Of a DNA stretch of 64,000 nucleotides, positions 1 to 11,413 are shown one piece after another. Numbering within the stretch: the first letter of the stretch is position 1; each line of letters begins with the position of its first letter. Both the position numbers and the translations under genes were made by a program. The stretch covers positions 1,178,001 to 1,242,000 of the forward strand of contig OZ244872.1 of the NCBI GenBank assembly GCA_965221215.1, in the 5' to 3' direction. Under the pieces are notes generated by a model. The model was not told the origin of the DNA, ran no database searches, and saw nothing but the letters and a program-made list of their open reading frames with translations. Origin of the DNA: Aldehydirespirator sp965221215 (GTDB taxonomy: Bacteria > Actinomycetota > Acidimicrobiia > Acidimicrobiales > Aldehydirespiratoraceae).

Positions 1-37
1 GCGTCACAAGAAGGAGCGGCACCTATGGACATACAGT

Positions 38-418
38 GTGCGTCCCGGCGAGTTGTTCAGCCCACCGCCATATTTTCGTCTACGGCGCCAGCAGAGGAGT
101 ATTTCGCTCGGATTCACTGAATTCGCAGACATTGGTGACGGACGGCGGGTCACGATACGAAGCGACCGGGGACTCTGCTGGGGTTCAAGGAGGAAGAAGC
201 GACTGTGGGACGGCGTCACTCGGGAGAGCCTCGCATCCGATGTAAGGAACTACTTCTCGCAGCTCCAAGACTGCTGCTCACCGCCACCCGAATGGATTGT
301 CGAACGTCTGCAACGTCTGTACGGCATCGAGATTGATGGGGCATCCGCTCATGATGCGTTGCAGCTGCCGCTCCGAATCGAGTTCGGTCCTCGTCTCCAG
401 CAAGAGCTACCGGAATGA
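38..418 (+). CDS. Hypothetical protein, 126 aa
   Basis: I do not recognise this protein. It is a compact, charged, soluble sequence without signal peptide or membrane segment. The middle has an alternating basic/aromatic stretch (VTIRSDRG, then WDGVTRESL) and the C-terminus ends in RIEFGPRLQQELPE, which looks like a folded small domain rather than a chance frame. The GTG start at 38 follows TACAGT directly, so the start is uncertain. It lies upstream of the AbrB/PIN pair on the same strand with a 109-bp gap, so co-function is only a guess. The window begins 37 bp upstream, so a longer gene cannot be excluded. Confidence 0.5.
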   Translation: MRPGELFSPPPYFRLRRQQRSISLGFTEFADIGDGRRVTIRSDRGLCWGSRRKKRLWDGVTRESLASDVRNYFSQLQDCCSPPPEWIVERLQRLYGIEIDGASAHDALQLPLRIEFGPRLQQELPE

Positions 419-527
419 ACTCGAATAGCGCGTGGCCGCGTCTATAGCTCCTATAGGGCTTGCTCGCTCTAGCCTTGGCTGGCAGTAGGATTTGTAATAT
501 TGACTTGTTGCATTGTAGGATTTGGTT

Positions 528-770
528 GTGACTGTTGTCGAGCATCGGGTGTCGCAGCGGGGGCAGATGGCTCTTCCCGCCGAGATTCGTCGACGATGGA
601 ACCTTGACGAAGGCGGATCCGTCGAGATCGCCGACCTCGGCACCGCCTTGTTAGTCGCACCCGGGAACCGTGGCGGACTGCGGGGATTGCTGGTCGAGGC
701 CATCGCCCGGGCCGGCGGCTATCCGGCGCTTTCGGAGAGTGTCGCAGCCGCGGAACCTGATCTGGCGTGA
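528..770 (+). CDS. AbrB/SpoVT-type antitoxin
   Basis: Small DNA-binding antitoxin, about 80 aa, with an N-terminal swapped-hairpin AbrB domain: VSQRGQMALPAEIRRRW is the characteristic start of this fold (residues about 7-25). Such proteins bind their own promoter and neutralise a partner toxin. GTG 528 was chosen because TAGGAT ends 6 nt before it, giving a leaderless start; TTG 522 in the same frame is the alternative. The stop overlaps the downstream toxin start by 4 nt (GTGA), the usual layout of a translationally coupled type II toxin-antitoxin operon. Confidence 0.8.
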   Translation: MTVVEHRVSQRGQMALPAEIRRRWNLDEGGSVEIADLGTALLVAPGNRGGLRGLLVEAIARAGGYPALSESVAAAEPDLA

Positions 771-1216
771 ACGACGGTGCGGACACGGTCCTGATCGACG
801 ATCACCTCATGCTGCGTGTGCTGCTCGGCGATGAGCCCGCCACGCTGAGACCGGGCGGAGCGCGGCTCGCGACCACCGGACTGTGGTACCACCGCCTATG
901 CCGGGCGCTGAGCGACGACTCGGTCATCGGCACGATGTCGCGTCAGTTGGGTGGGGTGGCCCGCTCTGCTGCCGCTGAGACCGTGGCGGCAGTCGTCCGT
1001 CTGCCCTCAAGCATCGAGTTGGTGTCGCTGCGCACGCTGGGGTGGCCGATGGCCCGACTGCTGACGCATGGGTATCGTCTCAACCTGCTGTCACTAGAAG
1101 CGGTCGCGGCGGCCCTCAGCCTCAATGCCGAGATATTCGTCGCCGCTGACGACCACAACCCTCCTCTGGTCGCCGCGGCCCGAGGCCTGGGACTCTCGCT
1201 CCGGTCTATTTCATAA
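767..1216 (+). CDS. PIN-like toxin (VapC-type)
   Basis: 149-aa protein translationally coupled to the AbrB-type antitoxin. It starts with an acidic VLIDDHLMLRVLLG segment and ends with an acidic AADDHNPPLVAAARGLGL segment, matching the first and last acidic positions of PIN ribonucleases, which cleave RNA with bound metal. The middle is divergent, and the usual central acidic residue is not obvious, so activity cannot be read from sequence. The family call rests on those ends, on length and on the antitoxin neighbour. It converges on the mycothione reductase gene, whose stop is only 11 bp away. Confidence 0.65.
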   Translation: MNDGADTVLIDDHLMLRVLLGDEPATLRPGGARLATTGLWYHRLCRALSDDSVIGTMSRQLGGVARSAAAETVAAVVRLPSSIELVSLRTLGWPMARLLTHGYRLNLLSLEAVAAALSLNAEIFVAADDHNPPLVAAARGLGLSLRSIS

Positions 1217-1227
1217 CGCTCTCGCGT

Positions 1228-2586
1228 CTAGAGCTCTAGTAGGGCTTGCTCCACTACTTCTGGCAGGGCTGGGTGGATGTAGTACTGCTGGGCGGCCATC
1301 TGATCGACGGTCAAGTCGAAGTGCATGCCCTGGATCAGCTGCTGGATCAGGGTGGAGGCCTGGGGGCCGATGATGTGGGCGCCTAGCAGGCGGCGGGTGT
1401 CGGCGCAGGCGATCACCTTCACCGCGCTGTCGGTGTCTTCCATGGCCCAGCCGTAGGCGGCCGAGCTGTAGGGCTGAACGTGGCTGCGGTAGGGGAGAGC
1501 TAGCTGTTGGCAGTCGCGCTCGGTCAGGCCGACGCTGGCCACCTGGGGATCGCCGAACACGGCGTGGGGGATGAACCGGTGGTCGACTTGGGCCGGATCG
1601 TCGGGGTTCGACAGGTTGTGGCGCACCACCCGGGCCTCGTGGTTGGCGACATGCTTGAGCTGGACCGGGTTGGTGGCGTCGCCCAGCGCCCACACGCCGG
1701 CAGCGGTGGTGCGCAGCTGGTCGTCGGTGACGATGTATCCGGCTCCGTCGCAGTCGATGCCTCCGGCGGCCGCGTCCAGCCGGTCGCCGTTGGGCACCCG
1801 GCCGGTGGCCACCAGCAGCTCGTCGGCTCGCAGCTCGCGGCGGCCGGCGCCGTCCTCCACGACCAAGACGACCTCGGCGCCTTCCCGTCGGGCCTCCAGC
1901 ACCCGTGTGTTGAGCCGCACGTCGAAGCGCCGGCTGTAGGCCGCGGTGAAGCGGCTGCGGATCTCGTCGTCCTCGCGGCGCAGGAACGTGTCGCCCCGCA
2001 GCACGAAAGTCACCTGCGAGCCGAAGGCGCCCAGCACCGAGCCCAGCTCGGCCGCGATGTAGCCGCCGCCGAGAACCAGCAGCCTCTCGGGCATTCGGTC
2101 GAGGCGCATGATCGTGTCGGAGGTGTGGTAGCCGCACTCGGCGAGGCCCGGCACGTCGGGAACGGCGGGCCGGGCCCCCACCGCCACCACGATCCGCTCG
2201 GCGGTGATCGTCTCTTCACCCACCGCCACTGTGCGGGGCCCGACGAAGCGGGCCGTGTCGGAGTACACGGTCACGTTGGGGAGGCCCTGGCGGTAGGCGA
2301 GCCCGCCGGAGGCGATGGGGTCGATCCGGCCGAAGATCCGGTCGCGCACCGCACCCCAGTCGGCGCCGTTGAAGCTGGCGTGAATGCCGAGGCGCTCAGA
2401 GTCGGCGGCCAGCGCAGCCACCTCGGACGCGTACACGAACATCTTCGACGGGATGCAGCCCACGTTGAGGCAGGTGCCGCCGAACAGTCCGTGCTCGGCC
2501 ACGGCGACGTCCCAATCGTCATGCTCAGGCCCAATCACCGAGTTGCCCGAGCCGGCCCCGATGATCAGCAAGTCAAAATGCCGCAT
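1228..2586 (-). CDS. mtr: Mycothione reductase
   Basis: 452-aa flavoprotein disulfide reductase that uses NADPH to reduce oxidised mycothiol (mycothione), the thiol buffer of actinobacteria. Visible in order: FAD-binding GAGSGN near the N-terminus, the redox-active disulfide motif GGTCLNVGCIPSK (residues about 35-48), NAD(P)-binding GGGYIAAELG near residue 170, the second FAD motif ALGDATN near 300, and the C-terminal dimer-interface histidine motif HPALPEVVEQ. The GxGN rather than GxGG at the FAD loop and the overall length match Mtr better than dihydrolipoamide dehydrogenase. ATG 2586 gives MRHFDLLIIGAGSG. It follows gcvP with a 29-bp gap, so the two may be co-transcribed. Confidence 0.88.
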   Translation of the reverse strand: MRHFDLLIIGAGSGNSVIGPEHDDWDVAVAEHGLFGGTCLNVGCIPSKMFVYASEVAALAADSERLGIHASFNGADWGAVRDRIFGRIDPIASGGLAYRQGLPNVTVYSDTARFVGPRTVAVGEETITAERIVVAVGARPAVPDVPGLAECGYHTSDTIMRLDRMPERLLVLGGGYIAAELGSVLGAFGSQVTFVLRGDTFLRREDDEIRSRFTAAYSRRFDVRLNTRVLEARREGAEVVLVVEDGAGRRELRADELLVATGRVPNGDRLDAAAGGIDCDGAGYIVTDDQLRTTAAGVWALGDATNPVQLKHVANHEARVVRHNLSNPDDPAQVDHRFIPHAVFGDPQVASVGLTERDCQQLALPYRSHVQPYSSAAYGWAMEDTDSAVKVIACADTRRLLGAHIIGPQASTLIQQLIQGMHFDLTVDQMAAQQYYIHPALPEVVEQALLEL

Positions 2587-2615
2587 CGCGCCAAACAGTT
2601 TGGAGGCCGAGCGTC

Positions 2616-5501
<2,886 letters not shown>

Positions 5502-5579
5502 CGAGAAACGAATCTATACCGGCAGTCCGGCCGGCCCCCGCCTGCTGCTAGGTAACTCAAGGATGGCGCCTGCCTGCGG

Positions 5580-6005
5580 TCAGGGGTCGGCTATCACGAA
5601 CATGAGGTCGCATTCTGCGGCGATCTTGCCGTCGAGGCGGGCCCGGCCCGAGCCTCGGCCGGCCCGGCTCGACAGCCGGGTCATCTCGACTTCGAGTTCG
5701 AGGGTGTCGCCGGGGCGGGCCTGGCGCCGGAAGCGGGCCCGGTCGAGCCCGCCGAACAGCGGCAGCCGCCCGGCGTAGCGCTCGTCGGCGAGCAAGGCCA
5801 CCGCCCCGAGTTGGGCGATGGCCTCGCACATCAGCACACCGGGCACGGTGGGCAGGCCGGGGAAGTGGCCCTCGAAGAAGGGCTCGTTGCCGCGCGGACG
5901 CCAGCGGCCGCGAACCCGCTCGCCCGGGATCAGCTCGGTGACCTCGTCGACGAACAGGAACGGCGGCCGGTGCGGGATTACCTCGTCGGGTCGGGGCAGC
6001 CCCAC
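5580..6005 (-). CDS. fabZ: 3-hydroxyacyl-ACP dehydratase, FabZ-like
   Basis: 141-aa single hot-dog-fold dehydratase that removes water from 3-hydroxyacyl-ACP in the elongation cycle. The N-terminal IPHRPPFLFVDEV motif and the active-site segment GHFPGLPTVPGVLMCEAIAQ carry the catalytic His and Glu. It lies 10 bp downstream of the HU gene on the same strand and near fabF/acpP/fabG/fabH/fabD, which supports a role in the same pathway. A FabA-type enzyme is unlikely because of the short length and the sequence around the histidine. Confidence 0.88.
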   Translation of the reverse strand: MGLPRPDEVIPHRPPFLFVDEVTELIPGERVRGRWRPRGNEPFFEGHFPGLPTVPGVLMCEAIAQLGAVALLADERYAGRLPLFGGLDRARFRRQARPGDTLELEVEMTRLSSRAGRGSGRARLDGKIAAECDLMFVIADP

Positions 6006-6015
6006 CGTCGGCGGA

Positions 6016-6291
6016 TCAGCCCCTGGCCGCGGCCTTGAGCTTGGCTCCGGCCTGGAGCTTCACCCCGGTGGAGGCCGGGATGTCGACCGCCTCGCCGGTC
6101 TGGGGGTTGCGGCCCTTGCGCGCGGACCGCTGCACGGTCGAGATCTTGAGGTAGCCGGCCAGGTTGATGTCACCACCGGAGGCCAGCTCGTCGCAGGCGA
6201 GTTCCATCAGGCCGTCGATGCATTTGGCGGCATCGGATTGGGACACGCCGGCCCTGAGGGCCACTGCTGCGACAACATCACGCTTGTTCAT
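6016..6291 (-). CDS. hup: HU-family DNA-binding protein
   Basis: 91-aa nucleoid protein. It begins MNKRDVVAAVALRAGVSQSDA and contains the DNA-binding arm signature GRNPQTGEAVDIPAS (residues about 60-75), both typical of HU/IHF proteins. There is no long Lys/Ala-rich C-terminal tail like that of mycobacterial HupB; it stops at LKAAARG. The ATG has an AAGGAGCAAT-like ribosome site just upstream. Its place between fabF (144 bp upstream) and fabZ (10 bp downstream) is unusual and may simply reflect a housekeeping cluster. Confidence 0.93.
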   Translation of the reverse strand: MNKRDVVAAVALRAGVSQSDAAKCIDGLMELACDELASGGDINLAGYLKISTVQRSARKGRNPQTGEAVDIPASTGVKLQAGAKLKAAARG

Positions 6292-6435
6292 CTATTGCTC
6301 CTTTTGAGAGGCGGCGCCGTGCCGCATCCGTTTGCGGCCTGCGACTATACGGCCCGCCCCGCCGCGCATCGTGGATGCTCGGCCGCCAGAGGACGACAGA
6401 GGCCGAACTTGTGAGGCCGTGGCCCGAGCGGCCCG

Positions 6436-7623
6436 TTAGTTGGCGGGGGCGATTACCAGGGTTCCGTTGTGGCCGCCGAACCCGAAGGAGTTCGAGATCG
6501 ACACGCCGGGATCCCAGGAGGCCGGCTCGCCCATCACCACCTGGATCGGCGGCAGATCGGGATCCAGAACGGTGAGCCCGGCGGTGGGCGGGATGAGGCG
6601 CTTGCGCATCGACAGTACCACCGCCACCGCCTCCAGCGCGCCGGCCGCGCCGAGACTGTGGCCGGTGACGCCCTTGGTGGAGGTCACCAGCGGGCCCGGC
6701 GACGTGCCGAACACCTTCGACAGGGCCTCGGCCTCGGCCGCGTCGTTGAGATCGGTGGAAGTGCCGTGGGCGTTGACGTGCACCACATCAGCGGGACGCA
6801 CGCCGGCATCGTCGAGCGCCAGCTGCATGCAGTGCACCGCGCCGCTGCCGCCCGGCGACGGGGCGGTTATGTGATGGGCGTCGGCGGTGGAGGCCGAGCC
6901 GAGCACCTCGGCCAAAACCTGGGCGCCACGGGCCTCCGCCGAGTGCCAGTCCTCGAGCAGCAGCACCGCCGCGCCCTCGCTCATCACGAACCCGTCGCGC
7001 TGGGCGTCGAACGGGCGGCTGACCCCGCTGGAGGACAGTGCGGTCATGTTGGTGAACCCGGCCACCGCGGTAGGGGTGAACGGCGCCTCGGTGCCGCCGG
7101 CCAGCACCGCGTCGCAGCGGCCGTCGGCGATCAGGCGGGACGCGTTGCCCACCGCGTGGGTCCCGGCCGCGCAGGCGGTGACCACGTTCTCCGACGGTCC
7201 CATCCAGCCGTAGCGCATGGCCAGGGTGGCGCCGCCGGCGTTGGCCATCATCATCGGCACCAGAAACGGCGACACCCGGCGGGGGCCCTTGTTCTTGAGA
7301 ACGTCGATCTGCAGCTCCAGCGTGGAGATGCCGCCCACGCCGGTGCCGATCATGGTGCCGCAGCGGGTGGGGTCGGCCTCGACCTCGCCGGCCTGGGCCA
7401 GGGCCTGGTCGGCGGCCGCCACCAGGAACTGGGTGTAGGGGTCGGAGCGGCGGGCCTCTTTGGGGCTGTCGAAGTGGTCGTTGGGATCGAAGCCGGTGAC
7501 CCTCCGCTCACCGACGGGCGCATCGCGGCAGAGACCCTCGAAGTAGGCCTCTGGGCCTATGCCGGCCGCCGAGACGACGCCGAGGCCGGTTACTGCGACC
7601 CGCCTGCGCTCGGGCCTGCCCAT
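6436..7623 (-). CDS. fabF: 3-oxoacyl-ACP synthase II (FabF)
   Basis: 395-aa thiolase-fold condensing enzyme that extends acyl-ACP with malonyl-ACP. The Cys-His-His triad is visible: VTACAAGTHAVG (residue about 160), NAHGTSTDLND (about 295) and GHSLGAAGALE (about 330), plus the glycine-rich C-terminal SNSFGFGGHNG. ATG 7623 was chosen because it overlaps the acpP stop by one base (TGATG), indicating translational coupling; the open frame extends upstream, but that part is GC-rich shadow inside acpP. The last bases overlap a dispersed intergenic repeat (6398-6436). Confidence 0.95.
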   Translation of the reverse strand: MGRPERRRVAVTGLGVVSAAGIGPEAYFEGLCRDAPVGERRVTGFDPNDHFDSPKEARRSDPYTQFLVAAADQALAQAGEVEADPTRCGTMIGTGVGGISTLELQIDVLKNKGPRRVSPFLVPMMMANAGGATLAMRYGWMGPSENVVTACAAGTHAVGNASRLIADGRCDAVLAGGTEAPFTPTAVAGFTNMTALSSSGVSRPFDAQRDGFVMSEGAAVLLLEDWHSAEARGAQVLAEVLGSASTADAHHITAPSPGGSGAVHCMQLALDDAGVRPADVVHVNAHGTSTDLNDAAEAEALSKVFGTSPGPLVTSTKGVTGHSLGAAGALEAVAVVLSMRKRLIPPTAGLTVLDPDLPPIQVVMGEPASWDPGVSISNSFGFGGHNGTLVIAPAN

Positions 7624-7859
7624 CAGAGCTTCGAGGTGATCAACTCGAACGCCTCGGCCACGGTGCCCACGCCCTCGAGCTCCTCCTCGTCGACGTTGAC
7701 GTCGAACTCTTCCTCGAGGGCCATCACCAGCTCGACGATGTCGAGGCTGTCGGCGTCCAGATCGTCCGCGAAGTCCGCCTCCGGCACCACATCGGCCTCG
7801 TCGACTGAGAGCACTTCCACGGTGCACTGCTTGAAGCGCTCGAAGTTCTCGTCACTCAC
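7623..7859 (-). CDS. acpP: Acyl carrier protein
   Basis: 78-aa acidic carrier protein. The serine in DADSLDIVEL (residue about 38) receives the 4'-phosphopantetheine arm that tethers growing acyl chains. It sits between fabG and fabF in the classical order and is translationally coupled to fabF through a one-base overlap. Length and acidic composition are normal for the family. Confidence 0.96.
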   Translation of the reverse strand: MSDENFERFKQCTVEVLSVDEADVVPEADFADDLDADSLDIVELVMALEEEFDVNVDEEELEGVGTVAEAFELITSKL

Positions 7860-7921
7860 GGCTCTGTCCTTCCATTCTGGCCATTCTGGCTTGCGGTTGG
7901 GGTTCCGGTCGCCGCGGCGCC

Positions 7922-8647
7922 TCAGCCCATCGAGAGGCCGCCGTCTACCGCAAGCACGATACCGGTGACGTAGCTCGCGTCCTCCGAGACGAGGAACTCG
8001 ACCGCGGCCGCGATCTCGTCGGCCTCGCCGACTCGGCCCAGCGGCACCCGGTCCACGATCGCGGCGAGCTGGTCGTCGTTGAGGGCGGCCAGCATGTCGG
8101 TGCCGACCGCGCCGGGGGCGATCACGTTGACGGTCACGTTGCGGGAGGCCAGCTCTTTGGCCAGCGACCGGGCCAGCCCGATCAGCCCGGCCTTGGAGGC
8201 GGCGTAGTTGGCCTGTCCGGCCTGGCCCCCGATGCCCGACACCGACGACACGAACACGATGCGGCCCCAGCGGGCCCGCACCATGGCCCGCACAACCTGC
8301 TTGGCGGCCCGGAAGCTGCCGGTGAGGTTGGCGTCGATCACCGCGCCGAAGTCGTCCTCCGACATCCGCAGCACCAGCCCGTCGCGGGTGATGCCGGCGT
8401 TGCAGACCAGGATCTCCGGCGCTCCGAGCTGCTCGGTCACCTCGGCCAGCGCGGCGGCCACCGACTCCGGGTCGGTCACGTCGCAGCGGACGCAGGTCAG
8501 GCCAGCGGCGTCGGCGTCGGGGGGCGGCTCGCTGCGGTGGGTGACGGCCACCCGGTGCCCGGCCCGGCTCAGTCGGCGGGCGACGGCCAGCCCGATGCCG
8601 CGGTTTCCGCCGGTGACTAGCGCTACCCGCCCTGCTCCATCGCTCAC
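7922..8647 (-). CDS. fabG: 3-oxoacyl-ACP reductase (FabG)
   Basis: 241-aa short-chain dehydrogenase that reduces 3-oxoacyl-ACP with NADPH. Visible: the cofactor loop TGGNRGIG near residue 14, NAG at about 84, catalytic Ser in FVSSVSG, the YAASK motif at about 150, and the C-terminal DGGLSMG. It begins with GTG 8647, 10 bp after the fabH stop, and precedes acpP by 62 bp. SDR enzymes are hard to assign by motif alone; the operon position settles FabG. Confidence 0.94.
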   Translation of the reverse strand: MSDGAGRVALVTGGNRGIGLAVARRLSRAGHRVAVTHRSEPPPDADAAGLTCVRCDVTDPESVAAALAEVTEQLGAPEILVCNAGITRDGLVLRMSEDDFGAVIDANLTGSFRAAKQVVRAMVRARWGRIVFVSSVSGIGGQAGQANYAASKAGLIGLARSLAKELASRNVTVNVIAPGAVGTDMLAALNDDQLAAIVDRVPLGRVGEADEIAAAVEFLVSEDASYVTGIVLAVDGGLSMG

Positions 8648-8657
8648 GAAGTGCGCC

Positions 8658-9578
8658 TCACCACCGCACCACGGTGGACGCCCAGGTCATGCCCGCCCCG
8701 AAGCCGGTCATCACCACGATCGCGCCCGGCTCGAGCACGCCGTCGGCGTGGGCTTTGGCCATCGTCAGCGGGATGGTGGCCGCGCAGTTGTTGCCGGTGT
8801 GGTCGATCACGTTGTGGCTCTTGGCAAAGTCGATGCCGCTGCGCTTGCAGATGGCCTCGATGATGCGGATGTTGGCCTGATGGGGGAGCAGCACATCCAC
8901 CTCGTCGGGGCCGATGCCGGCCCGGTTGAGGGCCCTCAGCACCGAGTCGGTCACGGCCCGCACCGCCACCTTGAACACGTCGCGGCCTTCCATCGTGATG
9001 AACGAGTCGTGGTCGCCCATCAGCAGCCGTCGATGGTTGCCGTCGGCGCCGAGATCCCATCCCAGCAGCGTCGCTCGGTCGGTGCGCTCGAGCACCACCG
9101 CACCGCCGCCGTCGGCGAACAGGATGGCGGTTCCCCGGTCGGTCCAGTCGGTCAAAGGCGACAGCGAGTCGGCCCCGATGAGCAGCACCCGCTCGGGACC
9201 GCCCGGAGCGTCGATCAGCGCGTGGGCGGTGACGAACCCGTAGGTGAATCCGGCACAGGCCGCGTTGAGGTCGAATGCGCCGCAGCCGAGCCCCAGCTCG
9301 GCGTGGACGACGGCGGAGGTTCCCGGGACTCGCTGGTCGGGGGTGGTGGTGGACAGGATCATCAGGTCGATGTCGGACGGCTCGACGCCGGCTATCTCCA
9401 TGGCGGCCCGCCCCGACTCGATGCCCATGGCCGAGGTGGGAAGGCCGATGCGGCGCTCGCGGATGCCGGTGCGCTCCCGGATCCACTCGTCGCTGGTGTC
9501 CATCATCGAGGCCAGATCGTCGTTGGTGAGGACCTTCTCGGGCAGCGATGTGCCGATGCCGATGACTGTTGCGCCCAT
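8658..9578 (-). CDS. fabH: 3-oxoacyl-ACP synthase III (FabH)
   Basis: 306-aa initiating ketosynthase that condenses an acyl-CoA primer with malonyl-ACP. The triad is present: Cys in NAACAGFTYG (residue about 110), His in LLPHQANIRI and Asn in DHTGNNCAATIP near the C-terminus. A strong ribosome site, GGGAGGT, precedes ATG 9578. It follows fabD by 43 bp, in the usual FAS-II order. FabH substrate choice (branched or straight primers) cannot be read from these motifs. Confidence 0.94.
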   Translation of the reverse strand: MGATVIGIGTSLPEKVLTNDDLASMMDTSDEWIRERTGIRERRIGLPTSAMGIESGRAAMEIAGVEPSDIDLMILSTTTPDQRVPGTSAVVHAELGLGCGAFDLNAACAGFTYGFVTAHALIDAPGGPERVLLIGADSLSPLTDWTDRGTAILFADGGGAVVLERTDRATLLGWDLGADGNHRRLLMGDHDSFITMEGRDVFKVAVRAVTDSVLRALNRAGIGPDEVDVLLPHQANIRIIEAICKRSGIDFAKSHNVIDHTGNNCAATIPLTMAKAHADGVLEPGAIVVMTGFGAGMTWASTVVRW

Positions 9579-9621
9579 CAGGACCTCCCTGCGAACGCCG
9601 CGGAATCTCTGGTCGAGGCCA

Positions 9622-10797
9622 TCAGGCCGTCCTCAGCCAGGCGATGGGCTGGCTGGCGGTGACCCGCTCGCCGTCCACGGCCAGCACGCCCATCAACTCC
9701 CCGGCGAAGGGGCTGCGGACCTCGTGGTCGCCGACCCGCCCCACGAGCTGGCCGACGCCCACGGTCGCTCCGGCGCCCACTCCCTCGCTGGACTCGAAGA
9801 TTCCGGCCGCGGGGCTCACCACGAGCCGCTCGGTGGCGAACAGGTGCTCTCCCTCCATGGCGGCCGACGGCCGGGCCGTCGAAGCGGCCAGCGCCTCCAG
9901 CAGGCTGTCGAGATCGTCGGGCGCAGTCACCGACAGGGGCCGGCTTCCCTTGACGGTGCGCTTCACCAGACGGCCGAGAACCTCGCCGGGGCCGAGCTCC
10001 ACGAAGGTGGTGAAGCCCGCGTCGCTGAGGGTGGTGAGCGTCTGGCGCCAGCGCACCGGGCTGGTGAGCTGGGCCTTGAGCAGGTCGGGCCAGTCGGCGC
10101 CCCGGCCGTGGGGGGCGGCGTCGACGTTGGCGATCACCGTGTCGAGGGGGTCGCGGAACTCGGTGCGGTCGATGGCCTTGGTGAGCCGGTCGCGGGCCGG
10201 GGCCATGAACGGGGTATGGAAGGCGCCGCCCACCTGCAGCGGCATCACCCGCTTCGCCCCCAGCTCGCGGGCGAAGGTTGCCGCGGCGTCGATGGCCTCG
10301 GGCGTCCCGGCGATCACCGCCTGGCCGGGGGCGTTGTGGTTGGCCAGCCACACCTCGCCGGGGGCGCGGCTGCAGGCGATCTGCACGTCGTCGTCGTCGA
10401 GGCCGAGCACCGCGGCCATCGTGCCCTCGCGCTCGTCGGCCGCGGCCTGCATGGCATCGCCCCGCTCGGCCACCAGCGCCACCGCATCGCCGAAGTCGAG
10501 CACGCCCGACGCGGTCAGCGCCGAGTACTCGCCCAGGCTGTGGCCGGCGTGGCCGGCGGCCTCGGTGCCGAGCCGGGTTACCGCGTCGAGCGCCACCATC
10601 GACATTACGAAGGTGGCCAGCTGGCTGTTGCGGGTCTGGGTGAGCTCGTCGGCGCCGGCGGAGAGCAGCAAGCGGGCCACGTCTCGGTCGGTTACCTCGC
10701 AGGCCTCGGTCACCAGCTCCCAGGAGGGATGATCGACCCAGGCCTCGCCCATGCCGGGCTGCTGGGAGCCCTGGCCCGGATACATGAAGACGATCAT
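9622..10797 (-). CDS. fabD: Malonyl-CoA:ACP transacylase with C-terminal biotinyl/lipoyl-like domain
   Basis: 391-aa protein. Residues 1 to about 300 are a normal FabD: the YPGQGSQ start, nucleophile Ser in GHSLGEYSAL (about residue 87) and catalytic His in GGAFHTPFM. It moves malonyl groups from CoA to ACP. The last about 75 residues are extra: paired segments VVSPAAGIFESSEGVGAGATVGVGQ and VRSPFAGELMGVLAVDGERV repeat the half-barrel pattern of biotinyl/lipoyl carrier domains. The usual modified lysine (MKM or DK) is missing; AGELMG stands in its place. ATG 10797 was preferred over GTG 10839 because GAGGGGG lies about 9 bp before it. First gene of the fab operon. Confidence 0.88.
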   Translation of the reverse strand: MIVFMYPGQGSQQPGMGEAWVDHPSWELVTEACEVTDRDVARLLLSAGADELTQTRNSQLATFVMSMVALDAVTRLGTEAAGHAGHSLGEYSALTASGVLDFGDAVALVAERGDAMQAAADEREGTMAAVLGLDDDDVQIACSRAPGEVWLANHNAPGQAVIAGTPEAIDAAATFARELGAKRVMPLQVGGAFHTPFMAPARDRLTKAIDRTEFRDPLDTVIANVDAAPHGRGADWPDLLKAQLTSPVRWRQTLTTLSDAGFTTFVELGPGEVLGRLVKRTVKGSRPLSVTAPDDLDSLLEALAASTARPSAAMEGEHLFATERLVVSPAAGIFESSEGVGAGATVGVGQLVGRVGDHEVRSPFAGELMGVLAVDGERVTASQPIAWLRTA

Positions 10798-11099
10798 CGG
10801 TGGATCCCCCTCACCGCCACACTGGACCCCCGGCTGCACCGGCCCGACTCACAGTCAGACTCGGTGCAGCCCGCTCGCGTTTCATGGCCGTCACTCATGG
10901 TCGTGCCGAAGCTCCTTGAATCGCCAGCCCCGTTGGGGCGCAACTCAATAGGTTAGACGCGACAGCGCCGGGAGCGTCTGCAGCCTGGGCCGCCCGGTAT
11001 GCAGTCTCGACAAGGCGGCGAGCATGACCACTCGCCATCGACGGGCGCGTCGACAGCCTCGGCCCGACCGAGGTGCAGCCGGTAGGCTGCGCGGCTGCG
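10798..11099. promoter_or_regulatory. Leader/promoter region of the fab operon
   Basis: About 300 bp between fabD and tRNA-Leu with no convincing gene. It contains a perfect 10-bp inverted repeat, GGCTGCACCG at 10832-10841 and CGGTGCAGCC at 10862-10871 (20-nt loop), about 35 bp upstream of the fabD start, and a smaller hairpin GCCCCGTTGGGGC at 10926-10938. The first could be an RNA hairpin in the fab leader or an operator. No U-run follows on the minus strand, so it is not a classical terminator. Confidence 0.45.
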
Positions 11100-11184
11100 G
11101 CCCGGATGGCGGAACTTGGCAGACGCAGCGGACTCAAAATCCGCCGCCCGCAAGGGCGTGAGGGTTCGAATCCCTCTCCGGGCA
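11100..11184 (+). tRNA. tRNA-Leu (anticodon CAA)
   Basis: 85-nt class II tRNA. The acceptor stem GCCCGGA (11100-11106) pairs with TCCGGGC (11177-11183), followed by A as discriminator; CCA is not encoded. The anticodon arm GCGGA-CTCAAAA-TCCGC gives CAA. A long variable arm (GCCCGCAAGGGC) and the T-arm AGGGTTCGAATCCCT are present. The AT-rich DNA and accessory genes begin just after its 3' end, as expected if the tRNA was an integration site. Confidence 0.96.
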
Positions 11185-11413
11185 CGATAGACTACCACAT
11201 AAATAGCCTCTATACTGGTCTTTTCTTATACGATCCCGATATGGTTACCACTTCAGATCACCTTTCGAGCTTGTGTTCACCATGCGAGCCACGACGCCTG
11301 TGTCCCAGCCTCCATTTCAGATGGAACAAGTCGCAAGCGATAGCGGCCCGCACATCCTCGAGTACAGAGGCCGGACGGTTGGCGGTTCGTGAACGACGAC
11401 ATAGTGTGCTGCT

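Noticed and set aside
5502..5579. Glycine riboswitch before gcvP
   Set aside because: The gap is only 78 bp and shows no tandem aptamer-like pairing.
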